From contig OW388300.1 of NCBI GenBank assembly GCA_936450465.1, forward strand, positions 23,866,017 through 23,930,016: a stretch of DNA of 64,000 nucleotides. The letters are read 5' to 3'. Under the pieces are notes generated by a model that made no database searches, was not told the origin of the DNA, and was given only the letters and a program-made list of their open reading frames with translations. Shown here in pieces: positions 46,830 to 61,824 of the stretch (position 1 is the stretch's first letter; every line of letters begins with the position of its first letter). A program made the translations under genes and the position numbers. This DNA comes from Gibbula magus (lineage: Eukaryota > Mollusca > Gastropoda > Trochida > Trochidae).

Positions 46830-49336
46830 GTTGTACAAATATATACCCATCGATAGGTTGTACAAATATAGACCGATAGGCATGAGAAAACGATACCAAT
46901 CTCTCCCCGGTTGTACATAAATAGACCCATCGATAGGTTGTACAAATATAGACCCTTAGGCATGAGAAAACGATACAAATCTCTCCCCCGTTGTACAAAC
47001 ACAGACCAATCGATAGGTTGTACAAATATCGACCCATAAGCATGAGAAAACGATACCAATCTCTCCCCGGTTGTACAAAAATAGACCCATCGATAGGTTG
47101 TACAAATATAGACCCATAGGCATGAGAAAACGATACCAATCTCTCCCCGGTTGTACAAAAATAGACCCATCGATATTTTGTACAAATATAGACCCATAGG
47201 CATGAGAAAACGATACCAGTCTCTCCCCGGTTGTACACATATAGACGAATCGATAGTTTGTACAAATAAAGACCCATAGGCATGAGAAAACGATACCAAT
47301 TTCTCCCCGGTTGTACAAAAATAGACCCATCGATAGGTTGTACAAATATAGACCCATAGGCATGAGAAAACGATACCAATCTCTCCCCGGTTGGACAAAA
47401 ATAGACCCATCGATAGGTTGTACAAATATAGACCCATAGCCATGATAAAACGATACCAATCTCTCCCCGGTTGTACATAAATAGACCCATCGATAGGTTG
47501 TACAGATATAGACCCTTAGGCATGAGAAAACGATACCAATCTCTCCCCGGTTGTACAAAAATAGACCAATCGATAGGTTGTACAAATATAGACCCATAGG
47601 CATAAAAAAACGATACCAATCTATCACCGGTTGAACAAAAATAGACCCATCGATAGGTTGTACAAATATAGACCCATAGGCATGAGAAAACGATATCAAT
47701 CCCTCCCCGGTTGTACATAAATAGACCCATCGATAGGTTGAACAAATATAGACCAATAGGCATGAGAAAACAATACCAATCTCTCTCCGGTTGTACAAAT
47801 ATAGACCCATCGATATTTTGTACAAATATAGACCCATAGGCATGAAAAAACGATACCAATCTCTCCAAGGTTGTACATAAATAGACCCATCGATAGGTTG
47901 TACAGATATAGACCCTTACGCATGATAAAACGATACCAATCTCTCCCCGGTTGTGCAAATATAGACTCTTAGGCATGAGAAAACGATACCAATCTCTCCC
48001 CGGTTGTACAAAAATAGACCCATCGATAGGTTGTACAAATATAGACCCATAGGCATGAGAAAACGATACCAATCTCTCACCGGTTGTACAAATATAGACC
48101 CATTGATAGGTTGTACAAATATAGACCAATAGCCATGATAAAACGATACCAATCTCTCCCCGGTTGTACATAAATAGACCCATCGATAGGTTGTACAGAT
48201 ATAGACCCTTAGGCATGAGAAAACGATACCAATCTCTCCCCGGTTGTACAAAAATAGACCCATCGACAGGTTGTACAAATATCGAACCATAGGCATGAGA
48301 AAACGATACCAATCTCTCTACGGTTGTACAAATATATACCCATCGATAGGTTGTACAAATATAGACCGATAGGCATGAGAAAACGATACCAATCTCTCCC
48401 CGGTTGTACATAAATAGACCCATCGATAGGTTGTACAAATATAGACCCTTAGGCATGAGAAAACGATACAAATCTCTCCCCTTTTGTACAAAAACAGACC
48501 AATCGATAGGTTGTACAAATATCGACCCATAAGCATGAGAAAACGATACCAATCTCTCCCCGGTTGTACAAAAATAGACCCATCGATAGGTTGTACAAAT
48601 ATAGACCCATAGGCATGAGAAAACGATACCAATCTCTCCCCGGTTGTACAAAAATAGACCCATCGATATTTTGTACAAATATAGACCCATAGGCATGAGA
48701 AAACGATACCAGTCTCTCCCCGGTTGTACACATATAGACGAATCGATAGTTTGTACAAATATAGACCCATAGGCATGAGAAAACGATACCAATTTCTCCC
48801 CGGTTGTACAAAAATAGACCCATCGATAGGTTGTACAAATATAGACCCATAGGCATGAGAAAACGATACCAATCTCTCCCCGGTTGGACAAAAATAGACC
48901 CATCGATAGGTTGTACAAATATAGACCCATAGCCATGATAAAACGATACCAATCTATCCCCGATTGAACAAAAATAGACCCATCGATAGGTTGTACAAAT
49001 ATAGACCCATAGGCATAAAAAAACGATACCAATCTATCCCCGGTTGAACAAAAATAGACCCATCGATAGGTTGTACAAATATAGACCCATAGGCATGAGA
49101 AAACGATATCAATCCCTCCCCGGTTGTACATAAATAGACCCATCGATAGGTTGAACAAATATAGACCAATAGGCATGAGAAAACAATACCAATCTCTCTC
49201 CGGTTGTACAAATATAGACCCATCGATATTTTGTACAAATATAGACCCATAGGCATGAAAAAACGATACCAATCTCTCCAAGGTTGTACATAAATAGACC
49301 CATCGATAGGTTGTACAGATATAGACCCTTACGCAT
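46830..49336. repeat. Higher-order duplication, offset 1493 then 1413 bp
   Basis: Rare strings such as TTGTACACATATAGACGAAT (47231 and 48724) are 1493 bases apart. Further on, matching segments (47696-47923 and 49109-49336) are 1413 apart, one 80-bp unit less. 1493 and 1413 equal 19x80-27 and 18x80-27, explained by the single 53-bp unit at 47949-48001. Confidence 0.8.
47949..48001. repeat. 53-bp unit lacking the 27-bp internal repeat
   Basis: Here GGTTGTGCAAATATAGACTC is followed directly by TTAGGCATGAG, and the next GGTTGTACA comes 53 bases later. One of the two internal copies has been deleted, restoring the ancestral unit length. Confidence 0.85.
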
Positions 49337-49559
49337 GATAAAACGATACCAATCTCTCCCCGGTTGTACAAAAATAGACCCCTCGATAGGTTGTACAAAT
49401 ATAGACTCTTAGGCATGAGAAAACGATACCAATCTCTCCCCGGTTGTACAAAAATAGACCCATTGATAGGTTGTACAAATATAGACCAATAGCCATGATA
49501 AAACGATACCAATCTCTCCCCGGTTGTACATAAATAGACCCATCGATAGGTTGTACAGA

Positions 49560-52500
49560 TATAGACCCTTAGGCATGAGAAAACGATACCAATCTCTCCC
49601 CAGTTGTACAAAAATAGACCCATCGACAGGTTGTACAAATATAGACCCATAGGCATAACAAAACGATATCAATCTATCCCCGGTTGAACAAAAATAGACC
49701 CATCGATAGGTTGTACAAATATAGACCCTTAGGCATGAGAAAACGATATCAATCCCTCCCCGGTTGTACATAAATAGACCCATCGATAGGTTGAACAAAT
49801 ATAGACCCTTAGGCATGAGAAAATGATACAAATCTCTCCCCGGTTGTACAAAAATAGACCCATCGATAGGTTGTACAAATATAGACCCATAGGCATGAGA
49901 AAACGATACCAATCTCTCCCCGGTTGGACAAAAATAGACCCATCGATAGGTTGTACAAATATAGACCCATAGCCATGATAAAACGATACCAATCTCTCCC
50001 CGGTTGTACATCAATAGACCCATCCATAGGTTGTACAGATATAGACCCATTGGCATGAGAAAACGATACCAATCTCTCCCCGGTTGTACAAAAATAGACC
50101 AATCGATAGGTTGTACAAATAAAGACCCATAGGCATGAGAAAACGATATCAATCCCTCCCCGGTTGTATATAAATAGACCCATCTATAGGTTGAACAAAT
50201 ATAGACCAATAGGCATGAGAAAACAATACCAATCTCTCTCCGGTTGTACAAATATAGACCCATCGATATTTTGTACAAATATAGACCCATAGGCATGAGA
50301 GAATGATACCAATCTCTCCAAGGTTGTACATAAATAGACCCATCGATAGGTTGTACAGATATAGACCCTTACGCATGATAAAACGATACCAATCTCTCCC
50401 CGGTTGTACAAAAATAGACCCATCGATAGGTTGTACAAATATAGACCCTTAGGCATGAGAAAACGATACCAATCTCTCCCCGGTTGTACAAAAATAGACC
50501 CATCGATAGGTTGTACAGATATAGACCTATAGGCATGAGAAAACGATACCAATCTCTCCCCGGTTGGACAAAAATAGACCCATCGATAGGTTGTACAAAT
50601 ATAGACCCATAGGCATGAGAAAACGATACCAATCTCTCCCCGGTTGTACAAAAATAGACCCATCGATAGGTTGTACAAATATAGACCCATAGGCATGAGA
50701 AAACGATACCAATCTCTCCCCGGTTGTACATAAATAGGCCCATCGATAGGTTTTACAGATAAAGACCCTTAGGCATGAGAAAACGATACCAATCTCTCCC
50801 CGGTTGTACAAAAATAGACCCATCGATAGGTTGTACAAATATAGACCCATAGGCATGAGAAAACGACACCAATCTCTCCCCGGTTGTACGAAAAAAGACC
50901 CATCGATAGGTTGTACAAAAATAGACCCATAGGCATGAGAAAACGATACCAATCTCTCCCCGGTTGTACAAAAATAGACCCATCGATAGATTGTACAAAT
51001 AAAAACCCATAGGCATGAATAAACGAGACCAATCTCTCCCCGGTTGTACAAATATATACCCATCGATAGGTTGTACAAATATAGACCCATAGATGAGAAA
51101 ACGATACCAATCTCTCCCCGGTTGTACAAAAATAGACCCATCGATAGGTTGTACATATATAGACCCGTAGGCATGAGGAAACGATACCAATCTCTCCCCG
51201 GTGGTACAAAAATAGACCCATCGATAGGTTGTACAAATAGACACATAGGCATGAGAAAACGATACCAATCTCTCCCCGGTTGTACATGAATAGACCCATC
51301 GATAGGTTGTACAAATATAGACCCATAGGCATGAGAAAACGATACCAATCTCTCTACGGTTGTGCAAATATAGATACATCGATAGGTTGTACAAATAAAG
51401 ACCGATAGGCATGAGAAAACGATACCAATCTCTCCCCGGTTGTACATAAATAGACCCATCGATAGGTTGTACAAATATAGACCCTTAGGCATGAGAAAAC
51501 GATACCAATCTCTCCCTGGTTGTACAAAAATTGACCAATCGATAGGTTGTACAAATATCGACCCAAAAGCATGAAAAAACTATACCAATCTCTCCCCTTT
51601 TGTACAAAAATAGACCCATCGATAGGTTGTACAAATATAGACCCATAGGCATGAGAAAACGATACCAATCTCTCCCCGGTTGTACAAAAATAGACCCCTC
51701 GATAGGTTGTACAAATATAGACCCATAGGCATGAGAAAACGATACCAATCTCTCCCCGGTTGTACACAAATAGACCCATCGATATTTTGTACAAATATAG
51801 ACCCATAGGCATGAGAAAACGATTCCAATCTCTCCCCGGTTGTACAAATATAGACCCATAAATAGGTTGTACAAATATAGACCCATAGGCATGAGAAAAC
51901 GATTCCAATCTCTCCCCGGTGGTACAAAAACAGACCCATCGATATTTTGTACAAATATAGACCCATAGGCATGAAAAAACGATACCAATCTCTCCCCGGT
52001 TGTACAAATATAGACCCATCGATAGGTTGTACAAATATAGACCCATAGGCATGAGAAAACGATACCAATCTCTCCCCGGTTGTACAAATATAGACCCATA
52101 AATAGGTTGTACAAATATTGACCCATAGGCATGAGAAAAGATACCAATCTCTCCCCGGTTGTACAAAAATATACCCATCGATAGGTTGTACAAATATAGA
52201 CCCATAGGCATGAGAAAACGATACCAATGTCTCCCCGGTTGTACAAAAATAGACCCATCGATAGGTTGTACAAATATAGACCCATAGGCATGAGAAATAG
52301 ATACCAATCTCTCCCCGGTTGTACAAATATAGACCCATCGATAGGTTGTACAAATATCGACCCATAAGAATGAGAAAACGATACCAATCTCTCCCCGGTT
52401 GTACAAAAATAGACCCATCGATAGGTTGTACATATATAGACCCATAGGCATGAGAAAACGATACCAATCTCTCTCCGGTTGTACAAAAATAGACCCATCG

Positions 52501-55500
52501 ATAGGTTGAACAAATATAGACCCATAGGCATGAGAAAACGATACCAATGTCTCCCCGGTTGTACAAAAATAGACCCATCGATAGGTTGTACAAATATAGA
52601 CCCATAGGCATGAGAAATAGATACCAATCTCTCCCCGGTTGTACAAATATAGACCCATCGATAGGTTGTACAAATATCGACCCATAAGAATGAGAAAACG
52701 ATACCAATCTCTCCCCGGTTGTACAAAAATAGACCCATCGATAGGTTGTACAAATATAGACCCTTAGGCATGAGAAAACGATACCAATCTCTCCCTGGTT
52801 GTACAAAAATTGACCAATCGATAGGTTGTACAAATATCGACCCAAAAGCATGAAAAAACTATACCAATCTCTCCCCTTTTGTACAAAAATAGACCCATCG
52901 ATAGGTTGTACAAATATAGACCCATAGGCATGAGAAAACGATACCAATCTCTCCCCGGTTGTACAAAAATAGACCCCTCGATAGGTTGTACAAATATAGA
53001 CCCATAGGCATGAGAAAACGATACCAATCTCTCCCCGGTTGTACACAAATAGACCCATCGATATTTTGTACAAATATAGACCCATAGGCATGAGAAAACG
53101 ATTCCAATCTCTCCCCGGTTGTACAAAAACAGACCCATCGATATTTTGTACAAATATAGACCCATAGGCATGAAAAAACGATACCAATCTCTCCCCGGTT
53201 GTACAAATATAGACCCATCGATAGGTTGTACAAATATAGACCCATAGGCATGAGAAAACGATACCAATCTCTCCCCGGTTGTACAAATATAGACCCATAA
53301 ATAGGTTGTACAAATATAGACCCATAGGCATGAGAAAACGATTCCAATCTCTCCCCGGTTGTACAAAAACAGACCCATCGATATTTTGTACAAATATAGA
53401 CCCATAGGCATGAAAAAACGATACCAATCTCTCCCCGGTTGTACAAATATAGACCCATCGATAGGTTGTACAAATATAGACCCATAGGCATGAGAAAACG
53501 ATACCAATCTCTCCCCGGTTGTACAAATATAGACCCATAAATAGGTTGTACAAATATTGACCCAAAGGCATGAGAAAAGATACCAATCTCTCCCCGGTTG
53601 TACAAAAATAGACCCATCGATAGGTTGTACAAATATAGACCCATAGGCATGAGAAAACGATACCAATGTCTCCCCGGTTGTACAAAAATAGACCCATCGA
53701 TAGGTTGTACAAATATAGACCCATAGGCATGAGAAATAGATACCAATCTCTCCCCGGTTGTACAAATATAGACCCATCGATAGGTTGTACAAATATCGAC
53801 CCATAAGAATGAGAAAACGATACCAATGTCTCCCCGGTTGTACAAAAATAGACCCATCGATAGGTTGTACATATATAGACCCATAGGCATGAGAAAACGA
53901 TACCAATCTCTCTCCGGTTGTACAAAAATAGACCCATCGATAGGTTGAACAAATATAGACCCATAGGCATGATAAAACGATACCAATCTCTCTCCGGTTG
54001 TACAAATATAGACCCATCGATATGTTGTACAAAAATAGACCCACAGGCATGAGAAAACGATACCAATCTCTCCCCGGTTGTACAAAAATAGACCCATCGA
54101 TAGTTGGTACAAATATTGACCCATAGGCATGAGAAAAGATACCAATCTCTCCCCGGTTGTACAAAAATAGACCCATCGATAGGTTGTACATATATAGACC
54201 CATAGGCATGAGAAAACGATACCAATCTCTCTCCGGTTGTACAAAAATAGACCCATCGATAGGTTGAACAAATATAGACCCATAGGCATGAGAAAACGAT
54301 ACCAATCTCTCTCCGGTTGTACAAATATAGACCCATCGATAGGTTGAACAAATATAGACCAATAGGCATGAGAAAACAATACCAATCTCTCTCCGGTTGT
54401 ACAAAAATAGACCCATCGATAGGTTGTACAAATATAGACCCTTAGGCATGAGAAAACGATACCAATCTCTCTCCGGTTGTACAAATAAAGACCCATCGAT
54501 ATGTTGTACAAATATAGACCCATAGGCATGAGAAAACGATACAAATCTCTCCCCGGTTGTACAAAAATAGACCCATCGATAGGTTGTACAAATATAGACC
54601 CATAGGCATGAGAAAACGATACCAATCTCTCCCCGGTTGGACAAAAATAGACCCATCGATAGGTTGTACAAATATAGACCCATAGCCATGATAAAACGAT
54701 ACCAATCTCTCCCCGGTTGTACATAAATAGACCAATCGATAGGTTGTACAAATAAAGACCCATAGGCATGAGAAAACGATATCAATCCCTCCCCGGTTGT
54801 ATATAAATAGACCCATCGATAGGTTGAACAAATATAGACCAATAGGCATGAGAAAACAATACCAATCTCTCTCCGGTTGTACAAATATAGACCCATCGAT
54901 ATTTTGTACAAATATAGACCCTTAGGCATGAGAAAACGATACCAATCTCTCCCCAGTTGTACAAAAATAGACCCATCGACAGGTTGTACAAATATAGACC
55001 CATAGGCATAACAAAACGATACCAATCTATCCCCGGTTGAACAAAAATAGACCCATCGATAGGTTGTACAAATATAGACCCTTAGGCATGAGAAAACGAT
55101 ATCAATCCCTCCCCGGTTGTACATAAATAGACCCATCGATAGGTTGAACAAATATAGACCCTTAGGCATGGGAAAATGATACAAATCTCTCCCCGGTTGT
55201 ACAAAAATAGACCCATCGATAGGTTGTACAAATATAGACCCATAGGCATGAGAAAACGATACCAATCTCTCCCCGGATGGACAAAAATAGACCCATCGAT
55301 AGGTTGTACAAATATAGACCCATAGCCATGATAAAACGATACCAATCTCTCCCCGGTTGTACATCAATAGACCCATCCATAGGTTGTACAGATATAGACC
55401 CATTGGCATGAGAAAACGATACCAATCTCTCCCCGGTTGTACAAAAATAGACCAATCGATAGGTTGTACAAATAAAGACCCATAGGCATGAGAAAACGAT

Positions 55501-57199
55501 ATCAATCCCTCCCCGGTTGTATATAAATAGACCCATCTATAGGTTGAACAAATATAGACCAATAGGCATGAGAAAACAATACCAATCTCTCTCCGGTTGT
55601 ACAAATATAGACCCATCGATATTTTGTACAAATATAGACCCATAGGCATGAGAGAATGATACCAATCTCTCCAAGGTTGTACATAAATAGACCCATCGAT
55701 AGGTTGTACAGATATAGACCCTTACGCATGATAAAACGATACCAATCTCTCCCCGGTTGTACAAAAATAGACCCATCGATAGGTTGTACAAATATAGACC
55801 CTTAGGCATGAGAAAACGATACCAATCTCTCCCCGGTTGTACAAAAATAGACCCATCGATAGGTTGTACAGATATAGACCTATAGGCATGAGAAAACGAT
55901 ACCAATCTCTCCCCGGTTGGACAAAAATAGACCCATCGATAGGTTGTACAAATATAGACCCATAGGCATGAGAAAACGATACCAATCTCTCCCCGGTTGG
56001 ACAAAAATAGACCCATCGATAGGTTGTACAAATATAGACCCATAGGCATGAGAAAACGATACCAATCTCTCCCCGGTTGTACATAAATAGGCCCATCGAT
56101 AGGTTTTACAGATAAAGACCCTTAGGCATGAGAAAACGATACCAATCTCTCCCCGGTTGTACAAAAATAGACCCATCGATAGGTTGTACAAATATAGACC
56201 CATAGGCATGAGAAAACGACACCAATCTCTCCCCGGTTGTACGAAAAAAGACCCATCGATAGGTTGTACAAAAATAGACCCATAGGCATGAGAAAACGAT
56301 ACCAATCTCTCCCCGGTTGTACAAAAATAGACCCATCGATAGATTGTACAAATAAAAACCCATAGGCATGAATAAACGAGACCAATCTCTCCCCGGTTGT
56401 ACAAATATATACCCATCGATAGGTTGTACAAATATAGACCCATAGATGAGAAAACGATACCAATCTCTCCCCGGTTGTACAAAAATAGACCCATCGATAG
56501 GTTGTACATATATAGACCCGTAGGCATGAGGAAACGATACCAATCTCTCCCCGGTTGTACAAAAATAGACCCATCGATAGGTTGTACAAATAGACACATA
56601 GGCATGAGAAAACGATACCAATCTCTCCCCGGTTGTACATAAATAGACCCATCGATAGGTTGTACAAATATAGACCCATAGGCATGAGAAAACGATACCA
56701 ATCTCTCTACGGTTGTGCAAATATAGATACATCGATAGGTTGTACAAATAAAGACCGATAGGCATGAGAAAACGATACCAATCTCTCCCCGGTTGTACAT
56801 AAATAGACCCATCGATAGGTTGTACAAATATAGACCCTTAGGCATGAGAAAACGATACCAATCTCTCCCTGGTTGTACAAAAATTGACCAATCGATAGGT
56901 TGTACAAATATCGACCCAAAAGCATGAAAAAACTATACCAATCTCTCCCCTTTTGTACAAAAATAGACCCATCGATAGGTTGTACAAATATAGACCCATA
57001 GGCATGAGAAAACGATACCAATCTCTCCCCGGTTGTACAAAAATAGACCCCTCGATAGGTTGTACAAATATAGACCCATAGGCATGAGAAAACGATACCA
57101 ATCTCTCCCCGGTTGTACACAAATAGACCCATCGATATTTTGTACAAATATAGACCCATAGGCATGAGAAAACGATTCCAATCTCTCCCCGGTTGTACA
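49560..57199. repeat. Large higher-order duplication, offset 5353 bp
   Basis: 49560-51846 and 54913-57199 (about 2.29 kb each) match with few differences. Shared rare units include CCCAGTTGTACAAAAATAGA with CGACAGG, TACGAAAAAAGACCC, AATAAACGAGACC and CATAGATGAG. Differences include GTGGTAC (51191) against GTTGTAC. The intervening sequence contains related but rearranged units. Confidence 0.85.
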
Positions 57200-59701
57200 A
57201 AAACAGACCCATCGATATTTTGTACAAATATAGACCCATAGGCATGAAAAAACTATACCAATCTCTCCCCGGTTGTACAAATATAGACCCATCGATAGGT
57301 TGTACAAATATAGACCCATAGGCATGAGAAAACGATACCAATCTCTCCCCGGTTGTACAAATATAGACCCATAAATAGGTTGTACAAATATAGACCCATA
57401 GGCATGAGAAAACGATTCCAATCTCTCCCCGGTTGTACAAAAACAGACCCATCGATATTTTGTACAAATATAGACCCATAGGCATGAAAAAACGATACCA
57501 ATCTCTCCCCGGTTGTACAAATATAGACCCATCGATAGGTTGTACAAATATAGACCCATAGGCATGAGAAAACGATACCAATCTCTCCCCGGTTGTACAA
57601 ATATAGACCCATAAATAGGTTGTACAAATATTGACCCATAGGCATGAGAAAAGATACCAATCTCTCCCCGGTTGTACAAAAATAGACCCATCGATAGGTT
57701 GTACAAATATAGACCCATAGGCATGAGAAAACGATACCAATGTCTCCCCGGTTGTACAAAAATAGACCCATCGATAGGTTGTACAAATATAGACCCATAG
57801 GCATGAGAAATAGATACCAATCTCTCCCCGGTTGTACAAATATAGACCCATCGATAGGTTGTACAAATATCGACCCATAAGAATGAGAAAACGATACCAA
57901 TCTCTCCCCGGTTGTACAAAAATAGACCCATCGATAGGTTGTACATATATAGACCCATAGGCATGAGAAAACGATACCAATCTCTCTCCGGTTGTACAAA
58001 AATAGACCCATCGATAGGTTGAACAAATATAGACCCATAGGCATGAGAAAACGATACCAATGTCTCCCCGGTTGTACAAAAATAGACCCATCGATAGGTT
58101 GTACAAATATAGACCCATAGGCATGAGAAAACGATACCAATCTCTCCCCGGTTGTACAAATATAGACCCATCGATAGGTTGTACAAATATCGACCCATAA
58201 GAATGAGAAAACGATACCAATCTCTCCCCGGTTGTACAAAAATAGACCCATCGATAGGTTGTACATATATAGACCCATAGGCATGAGAAAACGATACCAA
58301 TCTCTCTCCGGTTGTACAAAAATAGACCCATCGATAGGTTGTACAAATATAGACCCTTAGGCATGAGAAAACGATACCAATCTCTCCCTGGTTGTACAAA
58401 AATTGACCAATCGATAGGTTGTACAAATATCGACCCAAAAGCATGAAAAAACTATACCAATCTCTCCCCTTTTGTACAAAAATAGACCCATCGATAGGTT
58501 GTACAAATATAGACCCATAGGCATGAGAAAACGATACCAATCTCTCCCCGGTTGTACAAAAATAGACCCCTCGATAGGTTGTACAAATATAGACCCATAG
58601 GCATGAGAAAACGATACCAATCTCTCCCCGGTTGTACACAAATAGACCCATCGATATTTTGTAACAATATAGACCCATAGGCATGAGAAAACGATTCCAA
58701 TCTCTCCCCGGTTGTACAAAAACAGACCCATCGATATTTTGTACAAATATAGACCCATAGGCATGAAAAAACGATACCAATCTCTCCCCGGTTGTACAAA
58801 TATAGACCCATCGATAGGTTGTACAAATATAGACCCATAGGCATGAGAAAACGATTCCAATCTCTCCCCGGTTGTACAAAAACAGACCCATCGATATTTT
58901 GTACAAATATAGACCCATAGGCATGAAAAAACGATACCAATCTCTCCCCGGTTGTACAAATATAGACCCATCGATAGGTTGTACAAATATAGACCCATAG
59001 GCATGAGAAAACGATACCAATCTCTCCCCGGTTGTACAAATATAGACCCATCGATAGGTTGTACAAATATAGACCCATAGGCATGAGAAAACGATACCAA
59101 TGTCTCCCCGGTTGTACAAAAATAGACCCATCGATAGGTTGTACAAATATAGACCCATAGGCATGAGAAATAGATACCAATCTCTCCCCGGTTGTACAAA
59201 TATAGACCCATCGATAGGTTGTACAAATATCGACCCATAAGAATGAGAAAACGATACCAATGTCTCCCCGGTTGTACAAAAATAGACCCATCGATAGGTT
59301 GTACATATATAGACCCATAGGCATGAGAAAACGATACCAATCTCTCTCCGGTTGTACAAAAATAGACCCATCGATAGGTTGAACAAATATAGACCCATAG
59401 GCATGATAAAACGATACCAATCTCTCTCCGGTTGTACAAATATAGACCAATCGATATGTTGTACAAAAATAGACCCACAGGCATGAGAAAACGATACCAA
59501 TCTCTCCCCGGTTGTACAAAAATAGACCCATCGATAGTTTGTACAAATATTGACCCATAGGCATGAGAAAAGATACCAATCTCTCCCCGGTTGTACAAAA
59601 ATAGACCCATCGATAGGTTGTACATATATAGACCCATAGGCATGAGAAAACGATACCAATCTCTCTCCGGTTGTACAAAAATAGACCCATCGATAGGTTG
59701 A

Positions 59702-61824
59702 ACAAATATAGACCCATAGGCATGAGAAAACGATACCAATCTCTCTCCGGTTGTACAAATATAGACCCATCGATAGGTTGAACAAATATAGACCAATAGG
59801 CATGAGAAAACAATACCAATCTCTCTCCGGTTGTACAAAAATAGACCCATCGATAGGTTGTACAAATATAGACCCTTAGGCATGAGAAAACGATACCAAT
59901 CTCTCTCCGGTTGTACAAATATAGACCCATCGATATGTTGTACAAATATAGACCCATAGGCATGAGAAAACGATACAAATCTCTCCCCGGTTGTACAAAA
60001 ATAGACCCATCGATAGGTTGTACAAATATAGACCCATAGGCATGAGAAAACGATACCAATCTCTCCCCGGTTGGACAAAAATAGACCCATCGATAGGTTG
60101 TACAAATATAGACCCATAGCCATGATAAAACGATACCAATCTCTCCCCGGTTGTACATAAATAGACCCATCCATAGGTTGTACAGATATAGACCCATTGG
60201 CATGAGAAAACGATACCAATCTCTCCCCTGTTGTACAAAAATAGACCAATCGATAGGTTGTACAAATAAAGACCCATAGGCATGAGAAAACGATATCAAT
60301 CCCTCCCCGGTTGTATATAAATAGACCCATCGATAGGTTGAACAAATATAGACCAATAGGCATGAGAAAACAATACCAATCTCTCTCCGGTTGTACAAAT
60401 ATAGACCCATCGATATTTTGTACAAATATAGACCCATAGGCATGAGAAAACGATACCAATCTCTCCCCGGTTGTACAAAAATAGACCCATCGACAGGTTG
60501 TACAAATATAGACCCATAGGCATAACAAAACGATACCAATCTATCCCCGGTTGAACAAAAATAGACCCATCGATAGGTTGTACAAATATAGACCCTTAGG
60601 CATGAGAAAACGATATCAATCCCTCCCCGGTTGTACATAAATAGACCCATCGATAGGTTGAACAAATATAGACCAATAGGCATGAGAAAACAATACCAAT
60701 CTCTCTCCGGTTGTACAAATATAGACCCATCGATATTTTGTACAAATATAGACCCATAGGCATGAGAAAACGATACCAATCTCTCTCCGGTTGTACAAAT
60801 ATAGACCCATCGATAGGTTGAACAAATATAGACCAATAGGCATGAGAAAACAATACCAATCTCTCTCCGGTTGTACAAAAATAGACCCATCGATAGGTTG
60901 TACAAATATAGACCCTTAGGCATGAGAAAACGATACCAATCTCTCTCCGGTTGTACAAATATAGACCCATCGATATGTTGTACAAATATAGACCCATAGG
61001 CATGAGAAAACGATACAAATCTCTCCCCGGTTGTACAAAAATAGACCCATCGATAGGTTGTACAAATATAGACCCATAGGCATGAGAAAACGATACCAAT
61101 CTCTCCCCGGTTGGACAAAAATAGACCCATCGATAGGTTGTACAAATATAGACCCATAGCCATGATAAAACGATACCAATCTCTCCCCGGTTGTACATAA
61201 ATAGACCCATCCATAGGTTGTACAGATATAGACCCATTGGCATGAGAAAACGATACCAATCTCTCCCCTGTTGTACAAAAATAGACCAATCGATAGGTTG
61301 TACAAATAAAGACCCATAGGCATGAGAAAACGATATCAATCCCTCCCCGGTTGTATATAAATAGACCCATCGATAGGTTGAACAAATATAGACCAATAGG
61401 CATGAGAAAACAATACCAATCTCTCTCCGGTTGTACAAATATAGACCCATCGATATTTTGTACAAATATAGACCCATAGGCATGAGAAAACGATACCAAT
61501 CTCTCCCCGGTTGTACAAAAATAGACCCATCGACAGGTTGTACAAATATAGACCCATAGGCATAACAAAACGATACCAATCTATCCCCGGTTGAACAAAA
61601 ATAGACCCATCGATAGGTTGTACAAATATAGACCCTTAGGCATGAGAAAACGATATCAATCCCTCCCCGGTTGTACATAAATAGACCCATCGATAGGTTG
61701 AACAAATATAGACCAATAGGCATGAGAAAACAATACCAATCTCTCTCCGGTTGTACAAATATAGACCCATCGATATTTTGTACAAATATAGACCCATAGG
61801 CATGAGAAAACGATACCAATCTCT
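59702..61824. repeat. Tandem higher-order unit of 1040 bp (13 units)
   Basis: 59702-60784 recurs at 60742-61824. I noticed no difference between the copies, which suggests a very recent duplication or correction event. Confidence 0.9.
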
